In this document: positions 8,243 to 15,816 of the stretch, piece by piece | How positions within the stretch are numbered: position 1 is the first letter of the stretch | Layout of the letters: every line of letters begins with the position of its first letter | Assembly: GCA_044238875.1 (NCBI GenBank) | Contig: JBIICM010000028.1 | Coordinates: 1-19,903, forward strand | Length of the DNA stretch: 19,903 nt | Direction: 5' to 3' | Source of the DNA: JAIBAI01 sp044238875 | GTDB lineage: Bacteria > Bacteroidota > Bacteroidia > M30B66 | The notes under the pieces: generated by a model | Seen by the model: only the letters and a program-made list of their open reading frames with translations | Told to the model about the DNA's origin: nothing | Database searches by the model: none | Translations under genes and position numbers: made by a program

Positions 8243-9400
8243 TCATTCCATCCATGAACGGAAATATTTCGGGTCTTCGATTTTCAATGCGGCGCGAGTA
8301 ATCATCAATGGCCTGAATGTATCGATCATCACGGCCAGTTCGGCTGTTTCCTTTTGTCCGATACTGCGTTCATAGGCGCCAGGATGCGGGCCATGCGGTA
8401 TCCCGCCGGGATGCAGGGTAAATTGCCCCTGCGAAATATCATTCCGGCTCATGAAATCGCCATCTACATAATAGAGCACCTCATCTGAATCAATGTTACT
8501 GTGGTTGTAAGGGGCAGGTATCGATTGCGGATGATAGTCGTAAAGGCGTGGACAGAAGGAGCAAACTACGAAATTGCTTGCCTCAAATGTCTGATGCACC
8601 GGAGGTGGCTGATGTACCCTTCCGGTTATAGGTTCAAAGTTGTGAATCGAGAAAGCATAAGGATAATTGAATCCATCCCAGCCGGCCACGTCAAACGGGT
8701 GACTTGCGTAAACCAGCTGATGCAGCATGCCCTGCTTTTTTACCTTGATCAGGAAATCTCCTTTTTCATCATAGGTTTCAAGCTCAGCCGGCCGTCGTAT
8801 GTCGCGCTCACAGTAGGGCGAATGTTCAAGCATTTGTCCAAACCAGTTACGATACCGCTTGGGCGTATATATCGGACTAAACGATTCAGCATACAAAATC
8901 CTGTTGTCGGCACCCTCAAATTGAATCTGGTAAATCACTCCCCTGGGTATTACCAGGTAGTCACCGTAACCGAAGGGGATATTACCCAATAAGGTGCGGA
9001 GCACCCCTTTACCTTTGTGAATAAAGAGCAATTCATCCGCATCGGCGTTTTTATAGAAATATCCGGTGAGTGATTTGCGCGGAGCCGCCACTCCTATATG
9101 AATGTCATTGTTCACCAGCAGAGGCGTGCGACTCTCCAGGTAATCATCCGCAGGAGGCACATCAAAACCAATCAAACGGCGCGACTGCATGTTTTTTTCA
9201 ACAACAATCTCAGGATTAACATCCAAAACATCCAGCAGTTCTTTCACCATGGTGGGCCGGTGAACCTGATAAAGCAGCGATGACATACCGTCAAAACCAA
9301 CCGTGCCAAAGAGTTGTTCATAATAGAGACCACCGTTTTCCTTGTACATCGTGGTGTGACGCTTCGGCGGAATTTTTCCCAGACTATGGTAAAATGGCAT
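8243..9400 (-). CDS. hmgA: Homogentisate 1,2-dioxygenase
   Basis: This 385-residue non-haem iron dioxygenase opens the ring of homogentisate to give maleylacetoacetate. It starts MPFYHSLGKIPPKRHT, the usual N terminus of the Bacteroidota enzymes, followed by YYEQLFGTVGFDGMSSLLY. The likely iron ligands are His300 (PYNHSNIDS), Glu307 (SDEVLYYVDG) and His336 (GIPHGPHPGA), judged by comparison with the human enzyme's His-Glu-His set. It is the first gene of a two-gene operon with hppD, so the operon makes homogentisate and consumes it. Maleylacetoacetate isomerase and fumarylacetoacetase are not in the window. A -7 box is 17 bases upstream of the start. Confidence 0.96.
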   Translation of the reverse strand: MPFYHSLGKIPPKRHTTMYKENGGLYYEQLFGTVGFDGMSSLLYQVHRPTMVKELLDVLDVNPEIVVEKNMQSRRLIGFDVPPADDYLESRTPLLVNNDIHIGVAAPRKSLTGYFYKNADADELLFIHKGKGVLRTLLGNIPFGYGDYLVIPRGVIYQIQFEGADNRILYAESFSPIYTPKRYRNWFGQMLEHSPYCERDIRRPAELETYDEKGDFLIKVKKQGMLHQLVYASHPFDVAGWDGFNYPYAFSIHNFEPITGRVHQPPPVHQTFEASNFVVCSFCPRLYDYHPQSIPAPYNHSNIDSDEVLYYVDGDFMSRNDISQGQFTLHPGGIPHGPHPGAYERSIGQKETAELAVMIDTFRPLMITRAALKIEDPKYFRSWME

Positions 9401-9417
9401 ACTGCTGTTTTTCTGTG

Positions 9418-9425
9418 CAAAAATA
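9418..9425 (-). promoter_or_regulatory. -7 promoter box of hmgA-hppD
   Basis: The minus strand reads TATTTTTG, an exact TAnnTTTG match, 17 bases before the hmgA ATG. A T-rich stretch (TTTTTAG) lies about 16 bases further upstream where a -33 element would be. The implied leader is only about a dozen bases. Confidence 0.45.
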
Positions 9426-9540
9426 CATACAGATCCTTTCTAAAAACTGATAAATATCAGGTTTAGCAATTGGCATCCATGAAAAATTTATTTTTACTGG
9501 TGAAATGGCGTTCAAAGATCTTATAATCAGCAGTTAAAAT

Positions 9541-9572
9541 TTCACCTCCGGTTATGTGCGCTTAACCGTGAA
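9541..9572 (-). terminator. Possible terminator hairpin at the end of miaE
   Basis: On the minus strand TTCAC and GGTTA (9572-9563) can pair with TAACC and GTGAA (9554-9541), with an 8-base loop and a 4-base bulge. The stem includes the miaE stop codon. It is followed by AAATTTTAAC, a poor T-run, so it may be an mRNA-end hairpin and not an efficient terminator. Confidence 0.35.
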
Positions 9573-10149
9573 TTCGCTCCTGAATGCCATATTGTGCAAT
9601 AATTTGCCCCTCGTAGTTTAAAAATTCCTCCCATCTTTTGTTCACGTCAATCCCTGCCGGGGTGCCGTATTTTCGGGCCAGCCCGATAAAGAGGGTGTAG
9701 TGATTCGCCTCGCTTACCATCAGTTCATGGTAAAAGTGAGCCAGCTCTTCATCTCTGATATTTTCACTCAGTACCCGAAAGCGCTCACAACTTCTGGCTT
9801 CAATCATCGCGGCAAATAACAGGCGCTCAACCAGTCCTTCTTCACGGCTACCGCCTTTTTTGATAAAATCAAGCAACTGGTTCACATAATTGTCTTTGCG
9901 TTCCCTGCCTAAACTCCAGCCCCTGCTGAGAATAATGGCATGTACGCGCTGAAAGTGCTCCATTTCTTCGCGGGCCAGCACACTCATTTCCTTCACGATT
10001 TCATCCAGTTCAGGATATTTTACAATGATAGAAATCGCGTTGGAGGCTGCCTTTTGTTCACAAAAGGCATGATCGGTAAGTATTTCCTGCAGATTTGAGG
10101 CGGCAAGATGCGCCCACTCCGGGTCGGTTGGTTGATGCAGTTTAAACAT
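9562..10149 (-). CDS. miaE: tRNA-(ms2io6A)-hydroxylase MiaE
   Basis: This 195-residue ferritin-like di-iron protein hydroxylates the isopentenyl group of 2-methylthio-N6-isopentenyladenosine at position 37 of tRNAs that read U-starting codons. The carboxylate/His ligand pattern of the family is visible: Glu31 (CEQKA), Glu62-x2-His65 (REEMEHF), Glu117 (MIEARSCERF) and Glu147-x2-His150 (SEANHYTLF). I chose the ATG at 10149, giving MFKLHQPTDPEW, because the family homology begins there; a longer frame reaching 10248 is only overlap with the gene upstream. The start overlaps the VanY-like gene's end by 8 bases, so translation is likely coupled. MiaA and MiaB, which make its substrate, are not in the window. 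Confidence 0.93.
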   Translation of the reverse strand: MFKLHQPTDPEWAHLAASNLQEILTDHAFCEQKAASNAISIIVKYPELDEIVKEMSVLAREEMEHFQRVHAIILSRGWSLGRERKDNYVNQLLDFIKKGGSREEGLVERLLFAAMIEARSCERFRVLSENIRDEELAHFYHELMVSEANHYTLFIGLARKYGTPAGIDVNKRWEEFLNYEGQIIAQYGIQERIHG

Positions 10150-10825
10150 ATTCTGGTTTGCAGGAATGATGAATCCCGTTAACATATTGCGCAATAACCT
10201 CAAGTTCAGCAGCTGTTTCCGCTCCCTCAAAACCTGTAAGGTCAGCATAGGTAATCATTCGGTTGTATGACTGTAGCAACTGCAAGGCTTTCGGAAGATA
10301 TGACCAGTGCCATTTTTCCTCCTCGTAACCACCGGGTCGTTCTATGCCCCTTACAGTATAAGGTCTGGCAAAGCCAAATCGGGCGGCATGGATAATCAGC
10401 CAATCAAACACAGCCCTGCCTTCGCTGGTTTCGAAATAATCAGGTTCAACACTGTTCAGATCAACATCTGTACCCCAATGGTGGCGCGATGTTCCCGGCA
10501 TAGCACTGTAACGGAGAATCCTTTTGGCCCTTTCAACTGGATCGGGCAAGGTTATGGCCAGGTTTTGTCCTTCGGTAAGTTGTTTGCCGGTCCATTTGGC
10601 TTCCCATATCTCCTTTTGCCTTGAAAAGGAGCGGAAAGCTGAAACTACCCGCAGCCTTACCCCCATATTATCTGCCAGATCAATCATGCCGCAAAGCGCT
10701 TCAGCGGCTTCTTGCAGCATGTAGGCCGCCTGACCAACGCAAAATCCTTCCTTAAGAAGCACAAATTCATTGGAGACTGCCGGATCGAATCTGCCTGTTA
10801 GAAAGTCGGTTTTTTCAACGTTCAT
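10142..10825 (-). CDS. VanY-like M15 family D-alanyl-D-alanine carboxypeptidase
   Basis: This 227-residue zinc peptidase belongs to family M15B. The motifs are SRHHWGTDVD (residues 113-122), matching SxHxxGxxxD with His115 and Asp122 as zinc ligands, and EKWHWSY (170-176), with Glu170 as catalytic base and His173 as third ligand. SAFRSFSRQKEIW (62-74) is the usual substrate-side segment. Such enzymes trim the terminal D-Ala from peptidoglycan stem peptides. Oddly, there is no signal peptide or membrane anchor at either candidate start (10825 or 10846), so export is not evident. I prefer 10825 because the -7 box TAATTTTG lies just 5 bases upstream. It overlaps miaE by 8 bases. Family is firm; substrate and location are uncertain. 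Confidence 0.88.
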   Translation of the reverse strand: MNVEKTDFLTGRFDPAVSNEFVLLKEGFCVGQAAYMLQEAAEALCGMIDLADNMGVRLRVVSAFRSFSRQKEIWEAKWTGKQLTEGQNLAITLPDPVERAKRILRYSAMPGTSRHHWGTDVDLNSVEPDYFETSEGRAVFDWLIIHAARFGFARPYTVRGIERPGGYEEEKWHWSYLPKALQLLQSYNRMITYADLTGFEGAETAAELEVIAQYVNGIHHSCKPEYV

Positions 10826-10830
10826 CCTTG

Positions 10831-10838
10831 CAAAATTA
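10831..10838 (-). promoter_or_regulatory. -7 promoter box abutting the VanY-like gene start
   Basis: The minus strand reads TAATTTTG, an exact TAnnTTTG match, then CAAGG and ATG. If the box works, transcription would begin at or within a few bases of the start codon, giving a leaderless or nearly leaderless mRNA. No clear -33 TTG is seen. Confidence 0.4.
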
Positions 10839-10952
10839 TAAAACAACCGGCCATATATGATTGCTGATGGTCATTTTAAAACCGCCGGAATTGCTAAAGA
10901 TTTAAAACGGATGCATGTTGCTCATTGTTTGAGGAAAATATTTAATCATACA

Positions 10953-12167
10953 ATGCCTAACTTTGCTTTCGATCAGATTACTTTGAAATCAACACAAAAG
11001 CCACCTGCCATAAAACCTGAAAAAGCCGTTCTCGTTGGGTTAATTACCCGTGATCAGCCAGAAGAGCTGCTCAGCGAATACCTTGATGAACTAGCGTTTC
11101 TTGCAGAAACGGCAGGTGCAGAAACAGTAAAACGGTTTACCCAAAAAACCGACAGACCTGATCCGCGCACTTTTTTAGGCAGCGGTAAACTGGCTGAAAT
11201 TGTGGCCTATATCAAGGAGCATGCGGTAGATCTGCTGATTTTCGACGACGAGCTGAGTCCATCCCAATTGCGCAACATCGAGCGGGAAGCGGGCATCAAG
11301 GTGATGGACCGGAATAATCTTATTTTAGACATTTTTGCAGGACGTGCGCGAACTTCACATGCAAAAACACAGGTAGAGCTTGCACAATACCAGTATCTGC
11401 TGCCGCGACTCACCCGCATGTGGACGCACCTTGAAAGGCAGAAAGGGGGCATTGGTATGCGCGGCCCCGGTGAAAGTCAGATCGAAACCGACCGGCGTAT
11501 CATTCAGGTTAAAATCAGCCGGCTGAAAGAAAAGCTGAAGGAGATTGACAGGCAGATGGCCACACAGCGTAAGAACAGGGGCGATCTGGTGCGGGTGGCG
11601 CTGGTGGGCTACACCAATGTGGGAAAAAGTACCATCATGAACCTGATCAGTAAGTCAGATGTTTTTGCAGAAAATAAACTTTTCGCCACACTCGATACAA
11701 CCGTGCGGAAGGTGGTGCTCGATCAGGTGCCATTTCTGCTCTCAGATACTGTTGGTTTCATCAGAAAGCTTCCCACCCAGCTGATTGAGTCATTCAAATC
11801 AACACTCGATGAGGTGCGCGAGGCCGACATATTGCTGCATGTGGTTGATATTTCGCATCCCGCATTCGAAGATCATATCAGCGCTGTAAATGAGACCCTC
11901 AAAGAGATACATTGTCTTGACAAACCGGTATTGATGGTTTTCAATAAAATTGATGCATTCAGCTATATTGAAAAAGATGCTGATGATTTGTCACCGGTAA
12001 GGCGCGAAAATTTCACCCTCGATCACTGGAAACGTACCTGGCTTGCACGCCATTCGGGACCAGCCGTTTTTATCTCTGCGGCGGCACGCGAAAACATTGA
12101 TAATTTCAGGAAAGTGCTTGGAGAAATGGTGCTGAAGGTACATCGCACAAGGTATCCGAATTATTGA
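10953..12167 (+). CDS. hflX: Ribosome-associated GTPase HflX
   Basis: This 404-residue GTPase binds the large ribosomal subunit and splits stalled or hibernating ribosomes, notably under heat stress. It has the N-terminal HflX domain (about residues 20-200) with TFLGSGK, FDDELSPSQLRNIE and the HflX signature GIGMRGPGESQIETDRR (about 166-182), then the G domain: G1 GYTNVGKS (219-226), G3 DTVG (265-268), G4 NKID (331-334) and G5 SA (375-376). I chose the ATG at 10953 (MPNFAFDQ); an upstream in-frame ATG at 10857 would add 32 residues with no family match. The C terminus stops at YPNY, without the acidic tail many Bacteroidota homologues have. It is divergent from the VanY-like gene. The call is firm. 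Confidence 0.96.
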   Translation: MPNFAFDQITLKSTQKPPAIKPEKAVLVGLITRDQPEELLSEYLDELAFLAETAGAETVKRFTQKTDRPDPRTFLGSGKLAEIVAYIKEHAVDLLIFDDELSPSQLRNIEREAGIKVMDRNNLILDIFAGRARTSHAKTQVELAQYQYLLPRLTRMWTHLERQKGGIGMRGPGESQIETDRRIIQVKISRLKEKLKEIDRQMATQRKNRGDLVRVALVGYTNVGKSTIMNLISKSDVFAENKLFATLDTTVRKVVLDQVPFLLSDTVGFIRKLPTQLIESFKSTLDEVREADILLHVVDISHPAFEDHISAVNETLKEIHCLDKPVLMVFNKIDAFSYIEKDADDLSPVRRENFTLDHWKRTWLARHSGPAVFISAAARENIDNFRKVLGEMVLKVHRTRYPNY

Positions 12168-12296
12168 TTGATTCTCACCCCTCCTCTTGCACATAAGCGC
12201 TTGACTTTATGAATATTAAGCTTTTACCCCCCTTGGTAATTTGCAAACCTGCAAACGACCGATTAAACGTTTTAATTCCTGATACATCTTTACTGC

Positions 12297-13457
12297 ATGA
12301 AAAAACTGTTCCCGCTTATCATCATAAACTTTTTATTTCTGACATGTTCACATGGACAAACTGATATTTATGACAGTATTCTGGTAAACAATGACTGGCG
12401 CACTTATAACATTCACCTGCCCAAAGGGTACACCACCGATGAAAAATACGTGCTCGTTCTTGGTTTTCATGGTGGACAGCAGGCCGGACGCACGGAATTA
12501 GGCTGGAAGGCGTTGTCACTGCAAAGTCGGCTCAGTGAAAAAGCCGATAAAGAGGGTTTTGTTGTTGTTTACCCCGAAGGAAAGGTATTTGCAACAGGCC
12601 GCTCATGGAATGCGGGAAACTGCTGCCCTCCTTCTTCCAACAAGGGTGTAGATGATGTAGCGTTTGTAAACAGCTTATTGAATAAACTGTTCAGTAACTA
12701 TTCAATAGACACGAACCGTGTTTATGCCACCGGATCATCCAATGGAGGTATGTTCTGTTATCGGCTTGCCTGTGAACTGAGCCATCGCATTGCGGCTATA
12801 GCCCCCAATGTTGCTTCTCAGGTGTTGCAGCCTTGCAATGCAGCCAACGATGTTCCCATTATCAGTTTTAATTCTAAAATTGATCCTGTTGTTCCTTACA
12901 ACGGTGGTTTTGGACCAAGCAATATTTCATTTTTAAAAGATGTTTTCTTTCCATCTCAGGACAGCAATCTGCGAATCTGGTCGGGTATCAATTACTGTAT
13001 GCAACGCGATACCATTGTTAATGGCCAAAACATGAATTATGACTTCATTAAACTGAGCAATTGTTTATGCAACTCAGAAATACACCACTATGCCACCACC
13101 GATGGCGGCCACAGCTGGCCGGGCGGTGTACCTAATGAACTTAGCCCGGTTTCAAATCAAATTAACGCTACTGACTTGTTATGGTCATTTTTTCAAAATT
13201 ATAGGTTAGGCTGCCTAACAACAGGATTAGAAAACACACTGGCGTTTGACAAAACAATCGAAACATTTCCTAATCCATTCTTCAACAAAATCAATCTGAC
13301 TTACAGAACAGGCAAAGAAAATTTCACACTCATCAATAGTTTCGGTCAGTTTATTTGGTCAGGAAAAAATATTGAAGACCAGGATTTTTCCCAACTGGCA
13401 AATGGTCTTTATTTACTTCGTATTGACCACATTACAATTAAACTGGTGAAACAATGA
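12297..13457 (+). CDS. Secreted PHB depolymerase/feruloyl esterase-family protein with T9SS sorting domain
   Basis: This 386-residue secreted alpha/beta hydrolase of the LpqC/polyhydroxybutyrate depolymerase group (related to CE1 esterases) has a signal peptide at about residues 1-20. The triad is visible: Ser148 in GSSNGG, Asp196 in SKIDPVVPYNGG and His272 in GGHSWPGG. Cysteine pairs such as CC109-110 suggest disulphides. The C-terminal 70 or so residues (about 313-386), with FPNPF, the GLYLLRI strand and final IKLVKQ, form a type A sorting domain for the type IX secretion system, so the enzyme should be exported and anchored or released at the surface. The gene looks more A/T-rich than its neighbours, chiefly in the sorting domain. 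The natural ester substrate (plant feruloyl, polyester or other) cannot be told. Confidence 0.88.
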   Translation: MKKLFPLIIINFLFLTCSHGQTDIYDSILVNNDWRTYNIHLPKGYTTDEKYVLVLGFHGGQQAGRTELGWKALSLQSRLSEKADKEGFVVVYPEGKVFATGRSWNAGNCCPPSSNKGVDDVAFVNSLLNKLFSNYSIDTNRVYATGSSNGGMFCYRLACELSHRIAAIAPNVASQVLQPCNAANDVPIISFNSKIDPVVPYNGGFGPSNISFLKDVFFPSQDSNLRIWSGINYCMQRDTIVNGQNMNYDFIKLSNCLCNSEIHHYATTDGGHSWPGGVPNELSPVSNQINATDLLWSFFQNYRLGCLTTGLENTLAFDKTIETFPNPFFNKINLTYRTGKENFTLINSFGQFIWSGKNIEDQDFSQLANGLYLLRIDHITIKLVKQ

Positions 13458-13586
13458 TCCGACATCTTACGGTTCAAGTTTCCTTCCCATCCAGCCGTTT
13501 CATTGATTGGCTCAGCATAAAGTTAAAATACCGTGGTAAAAAGTTTTTGCAAACAAATTTTTTGCAGAAAAAAAAATGATTGATGT

Positions 13587-13602
13587 CTAAAAAGTTTTTT
13601 AG
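13587..13602. repeat. Short perfect palindrome ahead of the ssb promoter
   Basis: CTAAAAA and TTTTTAG flank a 2-base centre, making a 16-base dyad that overlaps the expected -33 region of the ssb -7 box at 13617. It could be an operator or simply AT-rich DNA. Confidence 0.35.
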
Positions 13603-13616
13603 TTGTGTTGTAATTG

Positions 13617-13624
13617 TATATTTG
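13617..13624 (+). promoter_or_regulatory. -7 promoter box of ssb
   Basis: TATATTTG matches TAnnTTTG exactly, 34 bases before the ssb ATG. A T-run at 13595-13600 sits about 16 bases upstream in the -33 position. Confidence 0.5.
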
Positions 13625-13658
13625 TAATAACCGATGAAATTTATTAAAACGCTGGAAC

Positions 13659-14060
13659 ATGGCAGGAGTAAACAAAGTAATACTGATTGGGAACGTTGGT
13701 AAAGATCCCGAGGTAAAGGTGCTTGACAATGGAGTAAGGGTTGCCAATTTTCCGCTGGCAACCACTGAAATCTACAAAAAAGACGGTGCACGCCATGAGC
13801 AGACTGAATGGCATAACATTGTTCTCTGGAGAGGTCTTGCCGAGGTTGCTGAAAAGATTGTAAAAAAGGGCGCCTCCGTTTACATTGAAGGAAAACTGCG
13901 TTCGCGCACCTGGGAAGACAAAGACAGAATCAAGCGCTATGCGGTTGAAGTGGTGGCCGATACACTAACCTTGCTTTCAGGGCGTAAGGAGGATCCTTTG
14001 CATCCTAATCACGATGATACTGTATCTGTATCAGAAAAAGATACCCACCACGATATCTGA
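13659..14060 (+). CDS. ssb: Single-stranded DNA-binding protein
   Basis: This 133-residue protein has one OB-fold domain (about residues 1-108): MAGVNKVILIGNVGKDPEV at the start, TEWHNIVLWRGLAE in the middle and YIEGKLRSRTWEDKD. SSB coats single-stranded DNA in replication, repair and recombination, normally as a tetramer. The C-terminal tail is short (about 25 residues) and ends EKDTHHDI. The usual acidic tip, ending DDLPF or DDIPF, through which SSB binds partner proteins, is not recognisable. A stop codon follows directly, and reading the other frames does not restore the tip. Another ssb copy may exist elsewhere. gldD follows 37 bases downstream. Confidence 0.95.
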   Translation: MAGVNKVILIGNVGKDPEVKVLDNGVRVANFPLATTEIYKKDGARHEQTEWHNIVLWRGLAEVAEKIVKKGASVYIEGKLRSRTWEDKDRIKRYAVEVVADTLTLLSGRKEDPLHPNHDDTVSVSEKDTHHDI

Positions 14061-14097
14061 GGCCGCTTCAAATGTGTTTCTTTGCGAAACGAATTTC

Positions 14098-14676
14098 ATG
14101 TTGCGCCATCTTCTCTTATTACTTTTTATATTGACTTGCATGACTTCATGCCTCGAAGAGCACGTTGGCATGCCCAAACCAAGGGGGTATTATCGTATTG
14201 ATATGCCAGAAAGAACCTATCAGGTTTATAATGGATCATGTCCCTACACCTTTGAATATCCGCGTTATGCCATTTATGAATCCGACAGTATTCAGGGTGG
14301 GGAAAACTGTCGTGCCAATATAAACATGGTTCCTTTCAAGGCGCGGATTCACCTGACCTATAAGGCGGTAAATGGCAATTTAGCATCACTTAACGAGGAT
14401 TCAAGAACACTGGCCTACAGACATTCGGTAAGGGCCAGCGGCATCCGCGAATACGTTATTGATCAGCCTGAAAAACGCATCTATGGTATGATCTACGAGA
14501 TTGGAGGTGATGCAGCCTCCTCTATACAGTTTCAGGTAAGCGACAGCAGCAGACACTTTTTGCGCGGATCGCTTTATTTCTTTGCCCCTCCCAATGCCGA
14601 TTCGCTGGCTCCTGCGGTTGACTTTATCCGCAAGGACATTGAGCACCTGCTTAAAACATTTAGGTGGAAAGATTAA
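14098..14676 (+). CDS. gldD: Gliding motility / T9SS-associated lipoprotein GldD
   Basis: This 192-residue lipoprotein starts MLRHLLLLLFILTCMTSC; Cys18 is the likely lipidated residue. PKPRGYYRIDMPE (about 27-39) is the typical GldD start of the mature protein. GldD is required for gliding in Flavobacterium johnsoniae, and the Gld proteins are tied to type IX secretion. Its presence fits the T9SS cargo encoded two genes upstream. I chose the ATG at 14098 because the signal sequence begins there; the frame is open 84 bases further upstream, overlapping ssb. In flavobacteria gldE usually lies between ssb and gldD, but here it is absent. The gene converges on ctaA with only 4 bases between the stops. 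Confidence 0.92.
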   Translation: MLRHLLLLLFILTCMTSCLEEHVGMPKPRGYYRIDMPERTYQVYNGSCPYTFEYPRYAIYESDSIQGGENCRANINMVPFKARIHLTYKAVNGNLASLNEDSRTLAYRHSVRASGIREYVIDQPEKRIYGMIYEIGGDAASSIQFQVSDSSRHFLRGSLYFFAPPNADSLAPAVDFIRKDIEHLLKTFRWKD

Positions 14677-14680
14677 GGGA

Positions 14681-15751
14681 TTATGCGCTGATGCCTTTGC
14701 TCAGTTCTTTTATCCGTCGAGTACTACGCAACGAAAGCCATGCTTCGAACTGCGCTGAAAACACCAGCATTGACAGCAACAAATGGAGTGGCTGAACCCA
14801 GGCCGGAAAATCTGCATAATTGAGTAAAATTCCTGCAAGAACTTCCAGCAGAAGCAGGGCGCAGGTGAGAACCACAAATTTAAGGGCTCTGCTGTTGCTG
14901 CTGCTGATGGCGCGATAAAGTATCCATCCGTTAAAAATAAGAATGAGGATTGAAAAAGACCGGTGAAATAAAAATACCGACGGCAACTGTCCGATCCAGC
15001 CTTCCCGACCTGTATAAGCTTCTCGCGCTGCAATGGAATCAACAGCCTCACGTACTGATGTGCCAAGAATAATTTGCGATACTGTAAGCACAAGGGCCAA
15101 TAAGACCAGCCTTCGCAGATTGTATTCGCGCACCGCCCTGTTTGCCATTTTATGTATAAGAGATTTATGTAAAATCAACTGAATAATAATGAGCAGGGCA
15201 AGGGCCGCGAGCATATGAACGGTTATTTTAACCGGAGCGAGATTTGAAGAAACAACCAGTGCCCCCAGCCAGCCCTGAAAACCGGTAAGCAATAGCATGC
15301 CACCCGACAGCACCGTGAGCAGCGGCTTTTGTTTGAGCCATGCGAATGAACAAATAAATAAAACAAGCACAAACAGGCCCATCAGTGCACCCAGCAGGCG
15401 GTTGATATATTCAATCCAAGTATGGGCAACCACAAATCTTGCATAATTGTGTTTGGGGTACTTCTCCCAGTTGACCCTGCTAAAAAAATCTCCGGCCGTG
15501 AAATCTTCAACCGCACGCCAGAGTGTATCGTTGCGGATAATCATCATGCCCTTGTTATAAGGTTCTCCGGGATGAAAATCAAGGCGGGAGGGGTCAACCG
15601 GCGGAATGTAATACCCAAAACAACGCGGCCAGTCAGGACAACCCATACCCGACTGTGTGGTTCTGACCACCGAACCGGCAAGAATTACCAGAAAGGTAAT
15701 CGTGAAACAAATCTTTGCAAACAGACCAAATAAAACTTTCACAGAAGGCAT
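14681..15751 (-). CDS. ctaA: Haem A synthase (CtaA/COX15 family)
   Basis: This 356-residue protein with about eight membrane helices oxidises the C8 methyl of haem O to give haem A for aa3-type cytochrome oxidases. The family's His ligands are visible: His110 and Glu114 in HTWIEYINRLLG, His179 (KITVHML), His263 (FLFHRSF) and His323 (QPLHLLL). The N-terminal loop GMGCPDWPRCFG holds the cysteine pair Cys38/Cys44. The long first external loop (residues about 36-100) is usual for the Bacteroidota members. It is transcribed away from the odhB gene from a nearby promoter. Haem O synthase (ctaB) and oxidase genes are not in the window. Confidence 0.96.
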   Translation of the reverse strand: MPSVKVLFGLFAKICFTITFLVILAGSVVRTTQSGMGCPDWPRCFGYYIPPVDPSRLDFHPGEPYNKGMMIIRNDTLWRAVEDFTAGDFFSRVNWEKYPKHNYARFVVAHTWIEYINRLLGALMGLFVLVLFICSFAWLKQKPLLTVLSGGMLLLTGFQGWLGALVVSSNLAPVKITVHMLAALALLIIIQLILHKSLIHKMANRAVREYNLRRLVLLALVLTVSQIILGTSVREAVDSIAAREAYTGREGWIGQLPSVFLFHRSFSILILIFNGWILYRAISSSNSRALKFVVLTCALLLLEVLAGILLNYADFPAWVQPLHLLLSMLVFSAQFEAWLSLRSTRRIKELSKGISA

Positions 15752-15766
15752 TCTTTAGACCGGCTG

Positions 15767-15774
15767 CAAACCTA
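15767..15774 (-). promoter_or_regulatory. -7 promoter box of ctaA
   Basis: The minus strand reads TAGGTTTG, an exact TAnnTTTG match, 15 bases before the ctaA ATG. Only 13 bases separate it from the opposite-facing odhB box, so the expected -33 region of each promoter overlaps the -7 region of the other. No good -33 TTG is seen. Confidence 0.45.
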
Positions 15775-15787
15775 CACCACAAACATG

Positions 15788-15795
15788 TAAATTTG
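15788..15795 (+). promoter_or_regulatory. -7 promoter box of odhB
   Basis: TAAATTTG matches TAnnTTTG exactly, 21 bases before the odhB ATG at 15817. It faces away from the ctaA box at 15767-15774. Confidence 0.45.
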
Positions 15796-15816
15796 CGCAC
15801 CAAAATTAATACAGTC

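Noticed and set aside
8501..8992. A 163-codon open frame on the plus strand inside hmgA
   Set aside because: It lies entirely antisense to a well-supported enzyme gene, and its translation shows no recognisable motif.
10857..10952. N-terminal extension of HflX from an upstream ATG
   Set aside because: The added 32 residues match no HflX start I know, and the family homology begins just after the ATG at 10953.
12168..12296. A terminator or riboswitch between hflX and the esterase gene
   Set aside because: Only a 5-base CATAA/TTATG hairpin and two GCAAAC words are visible; too weak to call.
14014..14097. Longer GldD start overlapping ssb
   Set aside because: The lipoprotein signal begins at 14098; the extension is only the ssb tail read in another frame.
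14030..14097. A frameshift hiding an SSB acidic tip
   Set aside because: I read the other frames past the stop and found no DDxPF-like end, so I treat the short tail as real.
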